Shown: positions 16,669-25,915 of the stretch, piece by piece
Layout: every line of letters starts with the position of its first letter
Numbering within the stretch: position 1 is the stretch's first letter
Source of the DNA: CAYWWM01 sp965198025
GTDB taxonomy: Bacteria > Acidobacteriota > Terriglobia > 2-12-FULL-54-10
Length of the DNA stretch: 64,000 nt
Direction of reading: 5' to 3'
Assembly: GCA_965198025.1 (NCBI GenBank)
Contig: OZ240237.1
Location: 2,418,001 to 2,482,000 of the forward strand
The notes under the pieces: generated by a model
Database searches by the model: none
What the model was told of the DNA's origin: nothing
The model's input: only the letters and a program-made list of their open reading frames with translations
Translations under genes and position numbers: made by a program

Positions 16669-19641
16669 TTAAAACGAAAAGCGTAACGCAAATTGAATCT
16701 GGCGGGCCGTGGTGACGGTCGAGACGACCTTCGCCGCACTGGGATTCCTGCGGGCGGAGGTACCGGAGAAGACTACCGATGACACCCGGTCGGGTGTGCC
16801 GAAATTGGGATGGTTCAGCAGGTTGAAGATCTCGGCACGGAACTGTAGCCGCTTGCTGGAATCCAGCGCGAATTCCCTCTGCAAGGAGATGTCGGCGCTG
16901 AACACGCTCGGAGCAATCATCGTATTGCGCCCGACGTTCCCCAGCGTGCCCGGCTCGGGCGGCGAAAAGGCGCAGGGATCAAACAAAAGGTCCGGCCCTC
17001 CCAGCTTGCGGCCAGGCTGGACTTCCTGGCCCGTACCCAGATTACACCCAGCGGTCACCCCTTCCGTGGGATTCTTGCTGAAGCCCGGAAGCAAGTTGGG
17101 CCTGTTGGCCGCAAACAGAAATCCCGGCGTACGGCTCCTGACCCGCGGGGTAATCGGGGTGCCGCTCCGCAGGCTCAAGATGCCCCCGATGCGCCAGCCT
17201 CCCAACAGGTGGCTCAGCGGGCCGGAGGTCCACCACCGCTGGCCGCCCCCGAACGGAAGCACATACAGGTAGTTGATGGCGACGCGATGCCGGATGTCGT
17301 AGTTGGACAGGCCCCGCTCCAGGGTGCGCTGCAATCCGTACTGCACGGGACTGGCGGCCGACCCCCCGAACACGGACGAGTCGTCCACGGACTTGCTGAA
17401 GGTATAGCTCGCCCGCAGGGAGATTCCTCCGCCGAGACTCTTGTTCGCCGCCAGCCGCAGCGAGTTGTAAAAGGACTGCGCATCGCTGGCCAGGACGGTG
17501 ATTCCTCCCTGAAAGGCTGGGTTGATCGGCCCCTGATCGGGCGGGAGGAACAGGCTGCCGTCTTCCCGCGTCTCGGGAATCGGGAACAGGTTTGTTTCGT
17601 AGGTGCGATACAGGTGGTTTCCTCTGGCCCCGACGTACGAGGCTCCGACCACCCAGCCCTCGGGAAGCTGGCGTTCGAGCGCAAAGTCGTAGCGCAACAC
17701 CATGGAGCTGGTCGTGTTGCGGTGGTCCGCGACGAGCGCCTGCAGGGGCAGTGGACCCTCTGCCGCGGCAGCTTCGGCAACGGCCACCGCGTCAGGAAAG
17801 GTGCCGGAGCTGTCCACATTGGTAACTACGGCCACGTTGAAGAACGGGGCCGTATTCTTTAGCTGGTCCGCCACGTACTCCAGAAAATGATCGTAGTAAA
17901 CGCCGAAACCCGCTCGCAGAACCGTATTGCCGCTTCCCGGAGACCAACTCAGGCCGACGCGGGGAGAGATATCTCCCGCCGATGGATTGCTCTCGAACAG
18001 AGGACCCACCTGGACTGCGGTGTCGCGCAGCCGGTCTGCGAGAAACACCGTCTTGCGGTCCCGTTCACGGATGAGTGAGGAATACTCGTAGCGCAAGCCC
18101 AGGTTCAGCCGCAGGTCGGGACGAACCGCATAGGCATCCTGCACATACAGCCCCAAGAAGGTCTGCCGGAAGGCCTTGCGGTTGTCCGCGCCCGGCAAAG
18201 CGACCTCCAGGTTGGTTCCGTTCGAGCCGCCCTGCAGAAAGTCCTCCAGGCTGTTGAAGTCCCATTGTGCACCCAGCCGCGAACTCGAGAACAGGTCCCA
18301 GCGGTAGCGATGCACCTCGCCTCCCATGCGCAGCGCGTGGCGTCCCTTTTGCAGGAACACGTCGTCGGCGAACTGAAACGTGTTCATGGTATTGGCGCCG
18401 GGCGTGGCGCGATTCGGCCCGAATTCGCTCAAGCCGGGAATTCCAATCGTTCCGAACTGCGGCGCTCCGGGCACGAAAAACAGCCGCTCCGGAATTTCCT
18501 GCAACGAAGTGGTTTTCCTGTCCCAGGACGGCCGCGTGTACCCGATGCGGAACGACGTCAACAGTGAAGGGCTGAAGAGGTGGCTGCCGACCAGGGTCAG
18601 ATACTGCTGGCGCGTATTGGTGAGCATATTGAACAGATACGAATCCTGGGTATCCTCGCTGGTGGCGTCGTCGAACGTATACCGGACGAAGAAGCTGTCC
18701 CGCTCCGTGAGCTGGTGATCCAGGCGGACCGTGAAGAACGATTCGTTGGTGGGCAGAAACTGCGAAGCGATGTTGCGGCCAATCCCTTCCCCCACCCGCC
18801 CCGCATTCGGCAGGGGATACAATTTCAAGTATTCTGGGATGCGGGGATGCAGCGGAACCGTCGTGACGACTTCCCCCGCTTCATTGGTGATCCGGCCTTG
18901 CCGGGACTGCTCGTCCGGAAAGAAGTCCACATTGGTCAGCGTCAGCCGGTCGCGCAGCGCCTCGAAGCTGCCCATCAGGAAAGTTCTGTCTCTCACGACC
19001 GGGCCCGTGAGCGTGAATCCGAACTGGTTGCGCTTGAAAGGCGGGATGGGCTCCTCCGCCGGATCGAAAAAATTCTTGGCGTCGAGACTGCTGTTGCGCA
19101 GAAACTCGAAGAACGTTCCATGGAACTCCGAAGTGCCGGACTTGGTTATTGAGTTCAGGATGCCCCCACTGCCACGCCCGTACTCGGGGCCGTAGTTGGT
19201 GCTGAAGACCTGCACCTCGATCACGGCGTCTGATCCCAGTTGCACGCCCGCGGCGCTGCGCGGAACTTGGTTGCGGGCATCCATGATGTTGGTCCCATCC
19301 AGCAGAAACACGTTGGACGCGGACCGGCCGCCAGCCACGGTCAGGCTCCCACCGCCGACCCCACGCGATCCCGATGCCGCCGAGGGGTCGCTGACGCCGG
19401 CCTGCAAGGTCGCCAACTGGCTGTAGCTGCGGCCGTTCAGCGGAAGCCCCACGAGCTGGCTTTGATCAATCTGGCTTGCAGTCGCGGCGGGAGCGAGCGC
19501 CGATATCTGGCCGTCGGAATCCCGGGGCTCCTCCGCCGTGTTGTTCTGTGCCACTACTCCAATAGGAAGCAGGGAAAGCAAGGCAGCAAGAATCGTTCCT
19601 GGCCAAGCAACCTCACGTCTGGCTGGATGGGATCTTCGCAT
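16669..19641 (-). CDS. TonB-dependent receptor, Oar-like
   Basis: A 990-residue outer-membrane receptor. The signal peptide spans about 1-31; the plug domain (about 50-180) shows PLNGRSYSQLATLQAG, VAGGRSASNVFLLDG and GPEYGRGSGGILNSITKSG, typical of Oar-like receptors; the rest is beta-barrel, with repeated even-spaced aromatic strands, ending in a terminal Phe (FALRFSF) as BAM substrates do. Relatives in Acidobacteria usually start with a carboxypeptidase-regulatory domain, which is missing here. TonB receptors import large or scarce ligands; the ligand is unknown. It lies six bases after the stop of the metzincin gene, so the two form an operon. No clear ribosome site precedes ATG 19641, which fits translational coupling. 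Confidence 0.88.
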   Translation of the reverse strand: MRRSHPARREVAWPGTILAALLSLLPIGVVAQNNTAEEPRDSDGQISALAPAATASQIDQSQLVGLPLNGRSYSQLATLQAGVSDPSAASGSRGVGGGSLTVAGGRSASNVFLLDGTNIMDARNQVPRSAAGVQLGSDAVIEVQVFSTNYGPEYGRGSGGILNSITKSGTSEFHGTFFEFLRNSSLDAKNFFDPAEEPIPPFKRNQFGFTLTGPVVRDRTFLMGSFEALRDRLTLTNVDFFPDEQSRQGRITNEAGEVVTTVPLHPRIPEYLKLYPLPNAGRVGEGIGRNIASQFLPTNESFFTVRLDHQLTERDSFFVRYTFDDATSEDTQDSYLFNMLTNTRQQYLTLVGSHLFSPSLLTSFRIGYTRPSWDRKTTSLQEIPERLFFVPGAPQFGTIGIPGLSEFGPNRATPGANTMNTFQFADDVFLQKGRHALRMGGEVHRYRWDLFSSSRLGAQWDFNSLEDFLQGGSNGTNLEVALPGADNRKAFRQTFLGLYVQDAYAVRPDLRLNLGLRYEYSSLIRERDRKTVFLADRLRDTAVQVGPLFESNPSAGDISPRVGLSWSPGSGNTVLRAGFGVYYDHFLEYVADQLKNTAPFFNVAVVTNVDSSGTFPDAVAVAEAAAAEGPLPLQALVADHRNTTSSMVLRYDFALERQLPEGWVVGASYVGARGNHLYRTYETNLFPIPETREDGSLFLPPDQGPINPAFQGGITVLASDAQSFYNSLRLAANKSLGGGISLRASYTFSKSVDDSSVFGGSAASPVQYGLQRTLERGLSNYDIRHRVAINYLYVLPFGGGQRWWTSGPLSHLLGGWRIGGILSLRSGTPITPRVRSRTPGFLFAANRPNLLPGFSKNPTEGVTAGCNLGTGQEVQPGRKLGGPDLLFDPCAFSPPEPGTLGNVGRNTMIAPSVFSADISLQREFALDSSKRLQFRAEIFNLLNHPNFGTPDRVSSVVFSGTSARRNPSAAKVVSTVTTARQIQFALRFSF

Positions 19642-19647
19642 CGTTCG

Positions 19648-20355
19648 TCAATCTTGTTCCGGTATGGCGAGCCGGGCATCAGGGGAAGGATAAAGCTGGC
19701 GAAGTCTCCGGATGTCCGGTTCCGAGAGACCCCAGTTCTTTGCAATGTCTGCGCGCTTCTCAATCTTTCGTCGATAACGCCCAAAGTAATTCGGGATGTC
19801 CCCTCCATAGCCGAAGAAAAACATAATGTCGTCGTAATTGGCCGTGTGCTCGAGCCCCAGGGCGTGCCCCAACTCGTGCAGGCAGGTGAGATAAACGATG
19901 GTGTCCCGGAAAAGAGGGTCCGCCCGGGCCAGCGCCGCAATCTCACCTCCTAATCCGTCTATTTCCGGCCGCACGAAAACGGCTGCTCCCCGCCTGCCCT
20001 CGACCTGAATGGGACGCATTTCCCCATAGAGACTGTTCTGCGCCGAGACCCAATAAAGCCGCAACCGGGAACTTTCCTCTTCTGCAGAACGAAACGAAAG
20101 GCCCCCCCCGCTCGCCTGGGCCCAAGCCTCCAGCGCCCACTCCGCCAGTTGACGGTCTCCCGACCGGTTGCCCGGCTTTTCCGGAGAGATGTAGGCAGGA
20201 ATCGGCGAGGCCGCGTCCAATGCCTGAAAGAAAAGACGCTGCCCCTCTGCACGCACCGGAAAAGCTGCCAGAAGCACCACCACTGCCAGACCGGTCCGTA
20301 TTGAAAAGACTGCTTTCTGTATTCGCAGTACCATGGTGGGGTCATGGTATCGCAT
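19648..20355 (-). CDS. Secreted metzincin-type zinc metalloprotease
   Basis: A 235-residue exported protein. The zinc site HELGHALGLEH is complete (His160, Glu161, His164, His170), preceded by the usual edge strand and followed by YDDIMFFF, where a Met-turn would be expected, so it belongs to the matrixin/astacin-like group. A signal peptide (LAVVVLLAAFPVRA) ends near residue 36. Size and order fit a minimal secreted protease without extra domains. It is the first gene of a two-gene unit with the TonB receptor and might process its ligand or the receptor. The start is uncertain between ATG 20355 and ATG 20334; neither has a strong ribosome site. Confidence 0.75.
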   Translation of the reverse strand: MRYHDPTMVLRIQKAVFSIRTGLAVVVLLAAFPVRAEGQRLFFQALDAASPIPAYISPEKPGNRSGDRQLAEWALEAWAQASGGGLSFRSAEEESSRLRLYWVSAQNSLYGEMRPIQVEGRRGAAVFVRPEIDGLGGEIAALARADPLFRDTIVYLTCLHELGHALGLEHTANYDDIMFFFGYGGDIPNYFGRYRRKIEKRADIAKNWGLSEPDIRRLRQLYPSPDARLAIPEQD

Positions 20356-20419
20356 CGTGAGACCCCCAGTCCACAAAGGCTCTGTTGTCTGGAGCCGTGG
20401 GAATCAAACTGGCAAGAAT

Positions 20420-20495
<76 letters not shown>

Positions 20496-20675
20496 CCCAC
20501 AGGGCGTCTTCCGGCCCTCAACTCGAACGAACAGGGGCTTGAACACCCTTCCCTTGGCTTTCCAAGATACAGGAAAATTGTGGCCCGGAGCAAGGCCAAG
20601 GCTCTCGTTCGCCTCTCCGTGAAGGAACTGTGTTTCGGACCGGGGTTTGTAGATTTGACTCTTCGGTGACATGGA

Positions 20676-22046
20676 CTATGATCCGTCGCCGGCCGCCCCC
20701 AGCGTGGCGCGGTCTACTGGCTGTCCGTTCATCCAAACCGAGTCAATGTTCCGCGAGTTGATGATGTCCGTAAGCGGGTTGGCGTTGAGAATCACAAAGT
20801 CCGCCGTCTTGCCCGCTTCGAGCGAACCGTACTCTTGATCCACCCCGAGAACGCGTGCGCCGTTTATAGTTGCTGCACGGATCGCCTCCATGGGTGTAAG
20901 TCCAGCCCCGACGAGCAGCTCCATTTCCCGGTGCTCCCAAAACCCCGGAAAGCGGGTGGGAGGCCCCGAATCACTTCCAATAAAGAATGGGATACCCGCC
21001 TCCGCCGCCTGGGCCACGAAATCGGTCGCCCGCTCATACTGATCGCGGGCTTCGTCCAGGTTCGTGCTATTGGCAATCCGTTCCTGATACTCAGCGCTTC
21101 CCAGCGTCTCCAGAACCGAAGCCGGAAACAGGTGCGGCAGACCCGGGTCGGAAAGAAAGGAAGCCCCTTCGGCGTATGCCCTGGCTCCGTAGGCGCCCGC
21201 GAGGGTCGGCATCAAAGTGACTCCTCGATCGCTGGCAAGCTGCAGGAGTTCCTCGTCCACCTCCGGAGCCGTGTGAACTAGCGCCGTTACCCCTCTCCGG
21301 ATCAGCTCCTTGCCGTCTTCGAGGTCCCGCATGTGGGCAAAGACGGGAATATTCCGCATGCGCACGTATTCGATGATCGCTCCGTATATCTCCGGGTCCA
21401 GCTTCGGTACACTTCCCCTCACATCGTCCACCCAGATTTTGATCGCATCCACGTTCTTGTCTTCGATTTCCAGCCGGACCATCTCTTGCGCCTCGGAAAC
21501 CGTCCTCGGACGATTTACGTCCGCGAATCCGCCCGGCTCAAAGCCATTCTCTGCGGCAAACCCGATCCCGGATGAATACAATCGTGCCCCGCTGGTTCTT
21601 CCGAGCTGCTGGTCGGCCAGAAACCCTCGCATGGGTTCGAGGTCCATGCCGAGCGAAAGCACGTGCGTGACTCCGTAATACAGGTATGCGTTGGCATCGC
21701 GTTGAATGCGCTCGCGATTGTAGAATCTCGGATTCCGCTCCATCCCCTCGCCCATCGCCACGTGCGTATGCATGGCAAACAGTCCCGGAATAATCGTCTT
21801 CCCGGCGGCGTTGATTCTCTCGGCGCCATCGGGAACGGAAACACTGCCCGACGGGCCGACGCTCTGGATCGTGGTTCCGTCGATCACCAGGACCGCGTCT
21901 TGGACCGGCTGATTCGATATCCCGTCAATCAAGGTCGCTCCCTCAACGACGGTAACCGGTGAAGCAGTGTCCGTACGCTGGCACGCAGTGGAGAGCAAAA
22001 ACAGTACCGTTACGGCCCATACTGTCGCTGGAAAGCTTTTCGTCAT
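20676..22046 (-). CDS. Amidohydrolase-family lipoprotein
   Basis: A 456-residue protein with a lipoprotein signal (LLSTAC near residue 22). The amidohydrolase fold is clear: VTVVEGATLIDG, the metal motif HTH in GLFAMHTHVAMGE, a lysine-type IKIWVDD segment, HMRDL and HTAPE histidines, the aspartate in FIGSDSGPP, and the closing GSLEAGKTADFVILNANPL. It is an imidazolonepropionase/prolidase-like hydrolase of a cyclic amide or dipeptide, held on a membrane facing the periplasm; the substrate is unknown. ATG 22046 is preferred because CCGGAGGA lies seven bases before it. The promoter is probably at 22112-22140. Unlike the paralogous pair at 60267-63905, it keeps HxH. Confidence 0.85.
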   Translation of the reverse strand: MTKSFPATVWAVTVLFLLSTACQRTDTASPVTVVEGATLIDGISNQPVQDAVLVIDGTTIQSVGPSGSVSVPDGAERINAAGKTIIPGLFAMHTHVAMGEGMERNPRFYNRERIQRDANAYLYYGVTHVLSLGMDLEPMRGFLADQQLGRTSGARLYSSGIGFAAENGFEPGGFADVNRPRTVSEAQEMVRLEIEDKNVDAIKIWVDDVRGSVPKLDPEIYGAIIEYVRMRNIPVFAHMRDLEDGKELIRRGVTALVHTAPEVDEELLQLASDRGVTLMPTLAGAYGARAYAEGASFLSDPGLPHLFPASVLETLGSAEYQERIANSTNLDEARDQYERATDFVAQAAEAGIPFFIGSDSGPPTRFPGFWEHREMELLVGAGLTPMEAIRAATINGARVLGVDQEYGSLEAGKTADFVILNANPLTDIINSRNIDSVWMNGQPVDRATLGAAGDGS

Positions 22047-22422
22047 GGTCATTCCTCCGGCAAAGGATCGGGCGCAAAACCCCGCAACCCTCAGGATTAG
22101 CTTTGGGGCAAATTATAGCCTGTTCCATCATGCCTGGAAACCTCGCTCCTTTGCGTATCTCCATACCACCCGAAACACAATGACGGGAGATTCGATACAT
22201 TCGAAACTCTCCGTAGAATCTTCTTGCGCGAGTTCTCAGCTGCCTCCATACTGGCGCGGGTGGTGGCGTGTGGCGCTGGCGATGACAAGAGAAAAGAAGA
22301 ATCCTGCAAGAAAGTTGCTTTTGCGAAACGAAACCAACCTGTGCCACCTGGGACCGCTTAGCCAGTCTTTCCCTGCTCAGGATAAGCGATTGACCCACAA
22401 TTGAATCAGCGGGAGGAGGTCC
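22047..22422. other. Divergent intergenic region
   Basis: These 376 bases separate the amidohydrolase (-) and the alpha/beta hydrolase (+). They contain the candidate promoter at 22112-22140 and no ORF worth calling. I see no clear promoter for the plus-strand gene. Confidence 0.5.
22112..22140 (-). promoter_or_regulatory. Candidate sigma-70 promoter of the amidohydrolase gene
   Basis: TATAAT (22117-22112, minus strand) lies 17 bases after TTTCCA (22140-22135). The -10 is perfect and the -35 matches four of six. The expected leader is about 60 bases. Confidence 0.5.
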
Positions 22423-23508
22423 ATGAGCGCATGTCGTAGAGTGTTTCTGCCAATCTGTTTTGCCATCATTTTGGGCCCTGGAGCGGTCATCGCTGTCGCA
22501 CAGCAGCCCCTTCCGGAGGAGGGGGACTACATCCTGCGTGACTTCCGTTTCCAGTCTGGCGAGACGCTTTCTGATCTCCGCCTCCATTACCGAACCTTCG
22601 GCACGCCTGCGCATGACGCTCAAGGACGCGTCACAAACGCCGTGCTGGTCCTGCACGGTACCGGCGGTACCGGAGCGAGCTTTCTCACGCCCGACTTTGC
22701 CGGCGTGTTGTTCGGTCCGGGCCAACTCCTGGACGCACAGCGCTATTTCATTGTCATTCCCGACAACATCGGGCACGGCGGTTCGAGCAAGCCGAGCAAC
22801 GGGCTGCGAATGCGGTTTCCGCAGTTTGAATATGAAGACGCGGTGGCGCTCCAATACCGGCTTCTAACGGACCATCTAGGCGTCAATCAGCTGCGGCTGA
22901 TCATCGGCACGTCGATGGGCTGCATGCATTCCTGGCTGTGGGGCGTGACCTACCCGGACTTCATGGATGCCTTGGTGCCGCTCGCGTGCCTGCCGACGGA
23001 GGTGAGCGGCCTGAACCGCATGCGGCGCAAGATGATGCTCGACGTGATCCGCAACGACCCGAAATGGAACGGCGGCAACTATACGAGCCAGCCCCGCACG
23101 GGACTGCGTGCCGCGATCTACCTGAGCCTGCTGGTCACACAGTCCCAGCTTCAGATGCAGAAGAATTATCCGACTCGCGAGGCCGCCGACCAGTTCCTGG
23201 AAGAGTATATCGAGCGGGAAATGACGCGCCGTGACGCCAACGACATGCTGTACGCGGTCAACGCCTCGCGGAATTACAACCCTTCGCCCGACCTCCACAA
23301 GATCACGGCGCAGGTCCTCTATATCAATTTTGCCGATGACATCATCAATCCGCCGGAGCTGGAAATCGCTGAGCGCGAGATCCAGAAGGTCCAGAACGGC
23401 CGCTTCATCCTGCTGCCAACCAGCGACCTGACGCGCGGGCATGGCACATACCGATGGCCCGTTGTTTGGGGGGAGTATCTAGAGGAGTTGCTGCATTCTT
23501 TGGAATGA
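22423..23508 (+). CDS. Secreted alpha/beta hydrolase, homoserine-acetyltransferase-like
   Basis: A 361-residue exported protein (signal peptide about 1-26, ending VAVAQ). The fold is that of MetX-type alpha/beta hydrolases: LHYRTFG, VLVLHGTGGTG, the nucleophile elbow GTSMGCMHSWLWG (Ser), the acidic residue in INFADDIINPPE, and the catalytic His in RGHGTY. True homoserine O-acetyltransferases are cytoplasmic and larger in their lid, so an exported esterase or acyltransferase is more likely than methionine synthesis. The start is firm: GGGAGGAGGTCC precedes the ATG. It stands alone. Confidence 0.83.
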   Translation: MSACRRVFLPICFAIILGPGAVIAVAQQPLPEEGDYILRDFRFQSGETLSDLRLHYRTFGTPAHDAQGRVTNAVLVLHGTGGTGASFLTPDFAGVLFGPGQLLDAQRYFIVIPDNIGHGGSSKPSNGLRMRFPQFEYEDAVALQYRLLTDHLGVNQLRLIIGTSMGCMHSWLWGVTYPDFMDALVPLACLPTEVSGLNRMRRKMMLDVIRNDPKWNGGNYTSQPRTGLRAAIYLSLLVTQSQLQMQKNYPTREAADQFLEEYIEREMTRRDANDMLYAVNASRNYNPSPDLHKITAQVLYINFADDIINPPELEIAEREIQKVQNGRFILLPTSDLTRGHGTYRWPVVWGEYLEELLHSLE

Positions 23509-23544
23509 TGACAATTCTAGCGCTTGTCCCGCTTGAGAACAATC

Positions 23545-24795
23545 TCACCCGGCGCTCATGGAGTTGAGGAAGTCGGCGTTGGATTTGACTTTGTTGAGGC
23601 GGTCGAGCAGCAGCTCCATGGCCTCGGTCGGCGCGAGCTGATTCAGCACCTTGCGCAGCACCCAGACCCGGTTCAGCTCCTCCTTCGCCAGCAGCAGCTC
23701 TTCCTTCCGCGTCCCCGAACGGTTGATGTCAATCGCCGGAAACACCCGCTTGTCCACCAGCTTGCGGTCCAGAATGATCTCCGAGTTGCCCGTCCCCTTG
23801 AACTCCTCGAAGATCACGTCGTCCATGCGGCTGCCCGTCTCGATCAGCGCCGTCGCCACGATCGTCAAACTCCCCCCCTCTTCGATGTTCCGCGCCGCTC
23901 CGAAAAACCGCTTCGGCCGCTGCAGCGCGTTCGAGTCCACGCCGCCGCTTAATACCTTCCCCGACGGCGGCACAATCGTGTTGTACGCCCGCGCCAGCCG
24001 CGTGATCGAGTCCAGCAGTATCACCACGTCCCGCCGGTGCTCCACCAGCCGCTTCGCCTTCTCGATCACCATCTCCGCTACCTGCACATGCCGCGCCGCC
24101 GGCTCGTCAAACGTCGAGCTGATCACCTCCCCCTGCACCGACCGCTGCATGTCCGTCACTTCCTCCGGCCGCTCGTCGATCAGCAGCACCAGCAGCGTGA
24201 TCTCCGGGTGGTTCCCCGTGATCGAGTTCGCTATCGATTGCAGCAGCATCGTCTTGCCCGTCCGTGGCGGCGCCACAATCAGCGCCCGCTGCCCCTTCCC
24301 CTGCGGCGTCAGCAGGTCCATCACCCGCGAGGACAGATGCTCCTTGCCGACCTCCAGCCGTATCCGCTCCTGCGGGTACAGCGGCGTCAGATTGTCGAAG
24401 AATATCTTGTTGCGCGCTTCCTCCGGCGACTCGAAGTTGATCGCCTCGATCTTCACCAGCGCAAAGTAGTTCTCCCCCTCCTTCGGCGGCCGCACCTGCC
24501 CCGATATGGTGTCCCCCGTCCGCAGATCGAACCGCCGTATCTGCGACGGCGATACGTAGATGTCGTCCGGCCCCGGCAGATAGTTGTAATCCGGCGACCG
24601 CAGAAACCCAAAACTCTCCGGCAGCGTCTCCAGCACTCCTTCCGCGAATATCAACCCTTCCTTCTCCGCCTGCGCCTGCAGAATCCGGAAAATCAAATCC
24701 GCTTTTCGTATGCCCGTAGCGCCGGGGATCTCCAGGGTACGGGCGACTCGCGTCAGCTCTACTATGCTTTTCTCTTTCAATTCGGCAATCGTCAT
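23545..24795 (-). CDS. rho: Transcription termination factor Rho
   Basis: A 416-residue hexameric RNA helicase that ends transcription at C-rich sites. The parts are in order: N-terminal Rho_N helices (MTIAELKEKSIVELTRVAR), the RNA-binding OLD-fold segment with SPDYNYLPGPDDIYVSPSQIRRF, Walker A APPRTGKT (175-182), Walker B VVILLDSITRLARAYN, the Q-loop and R-loop region KVLSGGVDSNALQRPKRFFGAARNIEEGGSLT, and the Arg finger region. Length equals the E. coli protein (419), so the long N-terminal insertions seen in some phyla are absent. A small inverted repeat (24892-24908) lies about 100 bases upstream of its start. Confidence 0.97.
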   Translation of the reverse strand: MTIAELKEKSIVELTRVARTLEIPGATGIRKADLIFRILQAQAEKEGLIFAEGVLETLPESFGFLRSPDYNYLPGPDDIYVSPSQIRRFDLRTGDTISGQVRPPKEGENYFALVKIEAINFESPEEARNKIFFDNLTPLYPQERIRLEVGKEHLSSRVMDLLTPQGKGQRALIVAPPRTGKTMLLQSIANSITGNHPEITLLVLLIDERPEEVTDMQRSVQGEVISSTFDEPAARHVQVAEMVIEKAKRLVEHRRDVVILLDSITRLARAYNTIVPPSGKVLSGGVDSNALQRPKRFFGAARNIEEGGSLTIVATALIETGSRMDDVIFEEFKGTGNSEIILDRKLVDKRVFPAIDINRSGTRKEELLLAKEELNRVWVLRKVLNQLAPTEAMELLLDRLNKVKSNADFLNSMSAG

Positions 24796-25202
24796 GGGCG
24801 GCCTTTCACGATGGGAGGAGTGAGGTGGAAGAATGGTTCTGGATCGTCCTGCTGAAGTGACCAGTTAGTAGAATTCTTGGTCTTGCGCGGAAGATTCTCC
24901 GAGAATCTCAGGAAGCGGGTTCCCCTCCTGAAGACGATCCTGATTTCGATTCCTGCATAGGATCTAAGACAATGGAACCAAGCTCATCTTATCCCAACGC
25001 TACTTGCTTGGCAAGTCCCCTGCAGGAATGGAATCTGTTCGCGATGCCCGTGCCCGGCTATCTCGGCTTCCCTCCGTTTGCCGCCGAGTGCTTTGTGCTG
25101 TTCGCTTTCTGCGCGCCAATTCTCAATTCCGTGACGAGAAAGTTCGGGGGGAGCGGAAGTCTGGGGTGGTTCGCACTTGATCTCTGAAGCAGTCCTGGAG
25201 CT
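24796..25202. other. Upstream region of rho
   Basis: These 407 bases hold no convincing gene. The only structure is a 7-bp hairpin AGATTCT/AGAATCT at 24892-24908, within the probable rho leader. Rho usually autoregulates through its leader, but no specific element can be named. Confidence 0.45.
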
Positions 25203-25802
25203 CTATCGCTGCACGCCGGCAGCAATGTCTTGCAGACGCGCCAGCGGCTCCTCGAAATCACGAGCCTCAAAGGAAGAGACCATCCAGTCTCCTTCTTGCT
25301 GCTCCAGGATGGCGCGGCCAAGATATTCCGTCCCGGTACGCGGAGCTGGAAACAGCAGAGCCGCTGCCGGAGGCGTGATTTCCGTCCATTCGTAGAAGAA
25401 GGAAATCTCCCGCCGCCCGTCGCGGTCGTCGATGCTGCTCAAGCGCGTGACTTTCCGTTGGCCTGCGGAAGTGCGGCTGACGAACCGATCGCCGGAGGTT
25501 TCGAAAAACCCTCTTCCCGTTTCCGTCAAAACTAGTCCCTCCGGCGTCCAATCCCACAATCCAGCCTGTCGCCCGCGGCCTAGAAACGAGAGCGGATCGT
25601 AGTCCATCGTCCGCGAAAACTCGAGCGGCAGTGCCGGTTGCGCGAAGGCGGCATGGCTATCGATGGCAACCCGGAAACCCCGGTCCCGAACCGCCAGATA
25701 CCCCTGCACAAACAGAAACACGATGATCAGGACCGCGGCGATTTCCTTGGAAGTGAACGGGAACGCGCGGCGCTGTGCAGCAGAATTGGTCTCGTCATTC
25801 AT
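25203..25802 (-). CDS. Membrane-anchored protein of unknown function
   Basis: A 199-residue protein with a cytoplasmic N-tail, one transmembrane segment (IAAVLIIVFLFVQGYLAV, about 21-38) and a soluble, probably periplasmic domain of about 155 residues rich in beta-strand patterns (FFETSGDRFVSRTSAGQRKVTRLSSIDDRDGRREISFFYEW). I do not recognise the family. The coding pattern, codon use and length support a real gene, though no strong ribosome site precedes ATG 25802. It is divergent from hldE, about 110 bases away. Confidence 0.6.
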   Translation of the reverse strand: MNDETNSAAQRRAFPFTSKEIAAVLIIVFLFVQGYLAVRDRGFRVAIDSHAAFAQPALPLEFSRTMDYDPLSFLGRGRQAGLWDWTPEGLVLTETGRGFFETSGDRFVSRTSAGQRKVTRLSSIDDRDGRREISFFYEWTEITPPAAALLFPAPRTGTEYLGRAILEQQEGDWMVSSFEARDFEEPLARLQDIAAGVQR

Positions 25803-25895
25803 GAATTCGGTTCAGTCCGTCTCCAAACCAACCGGAGGCTCTCTTGATTGCTATCTGTCCTACCTGGCCAATCCGGTTCGTTCCGTTCCTCTGTA

Positions 25896-25906
25896 TATAA
25901 TATAAT
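25896..25906 (+). promoter_or_regulatory. Overlapping -10 boxes directly before hldE
   Basis: TATAATATAAT contains two perfect -10 hexamers (25896-25901 and 25901-25906). Transcription would start near 25908-25913, only a few bases before ATG 25916, and no ribosome site is present, so the hldE message may be nearly leaderless. A -35 box is not convincing. Confidence 0.5.
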
Positions 25907-25915
25907 CGTCGCCCG

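Noticed and set aside
24972..25187. 71-codon ORF upstream of rho
   Set aside because: No ribosome site, not helical or domain-like, and lies in the probable rho leader region antisense to it.
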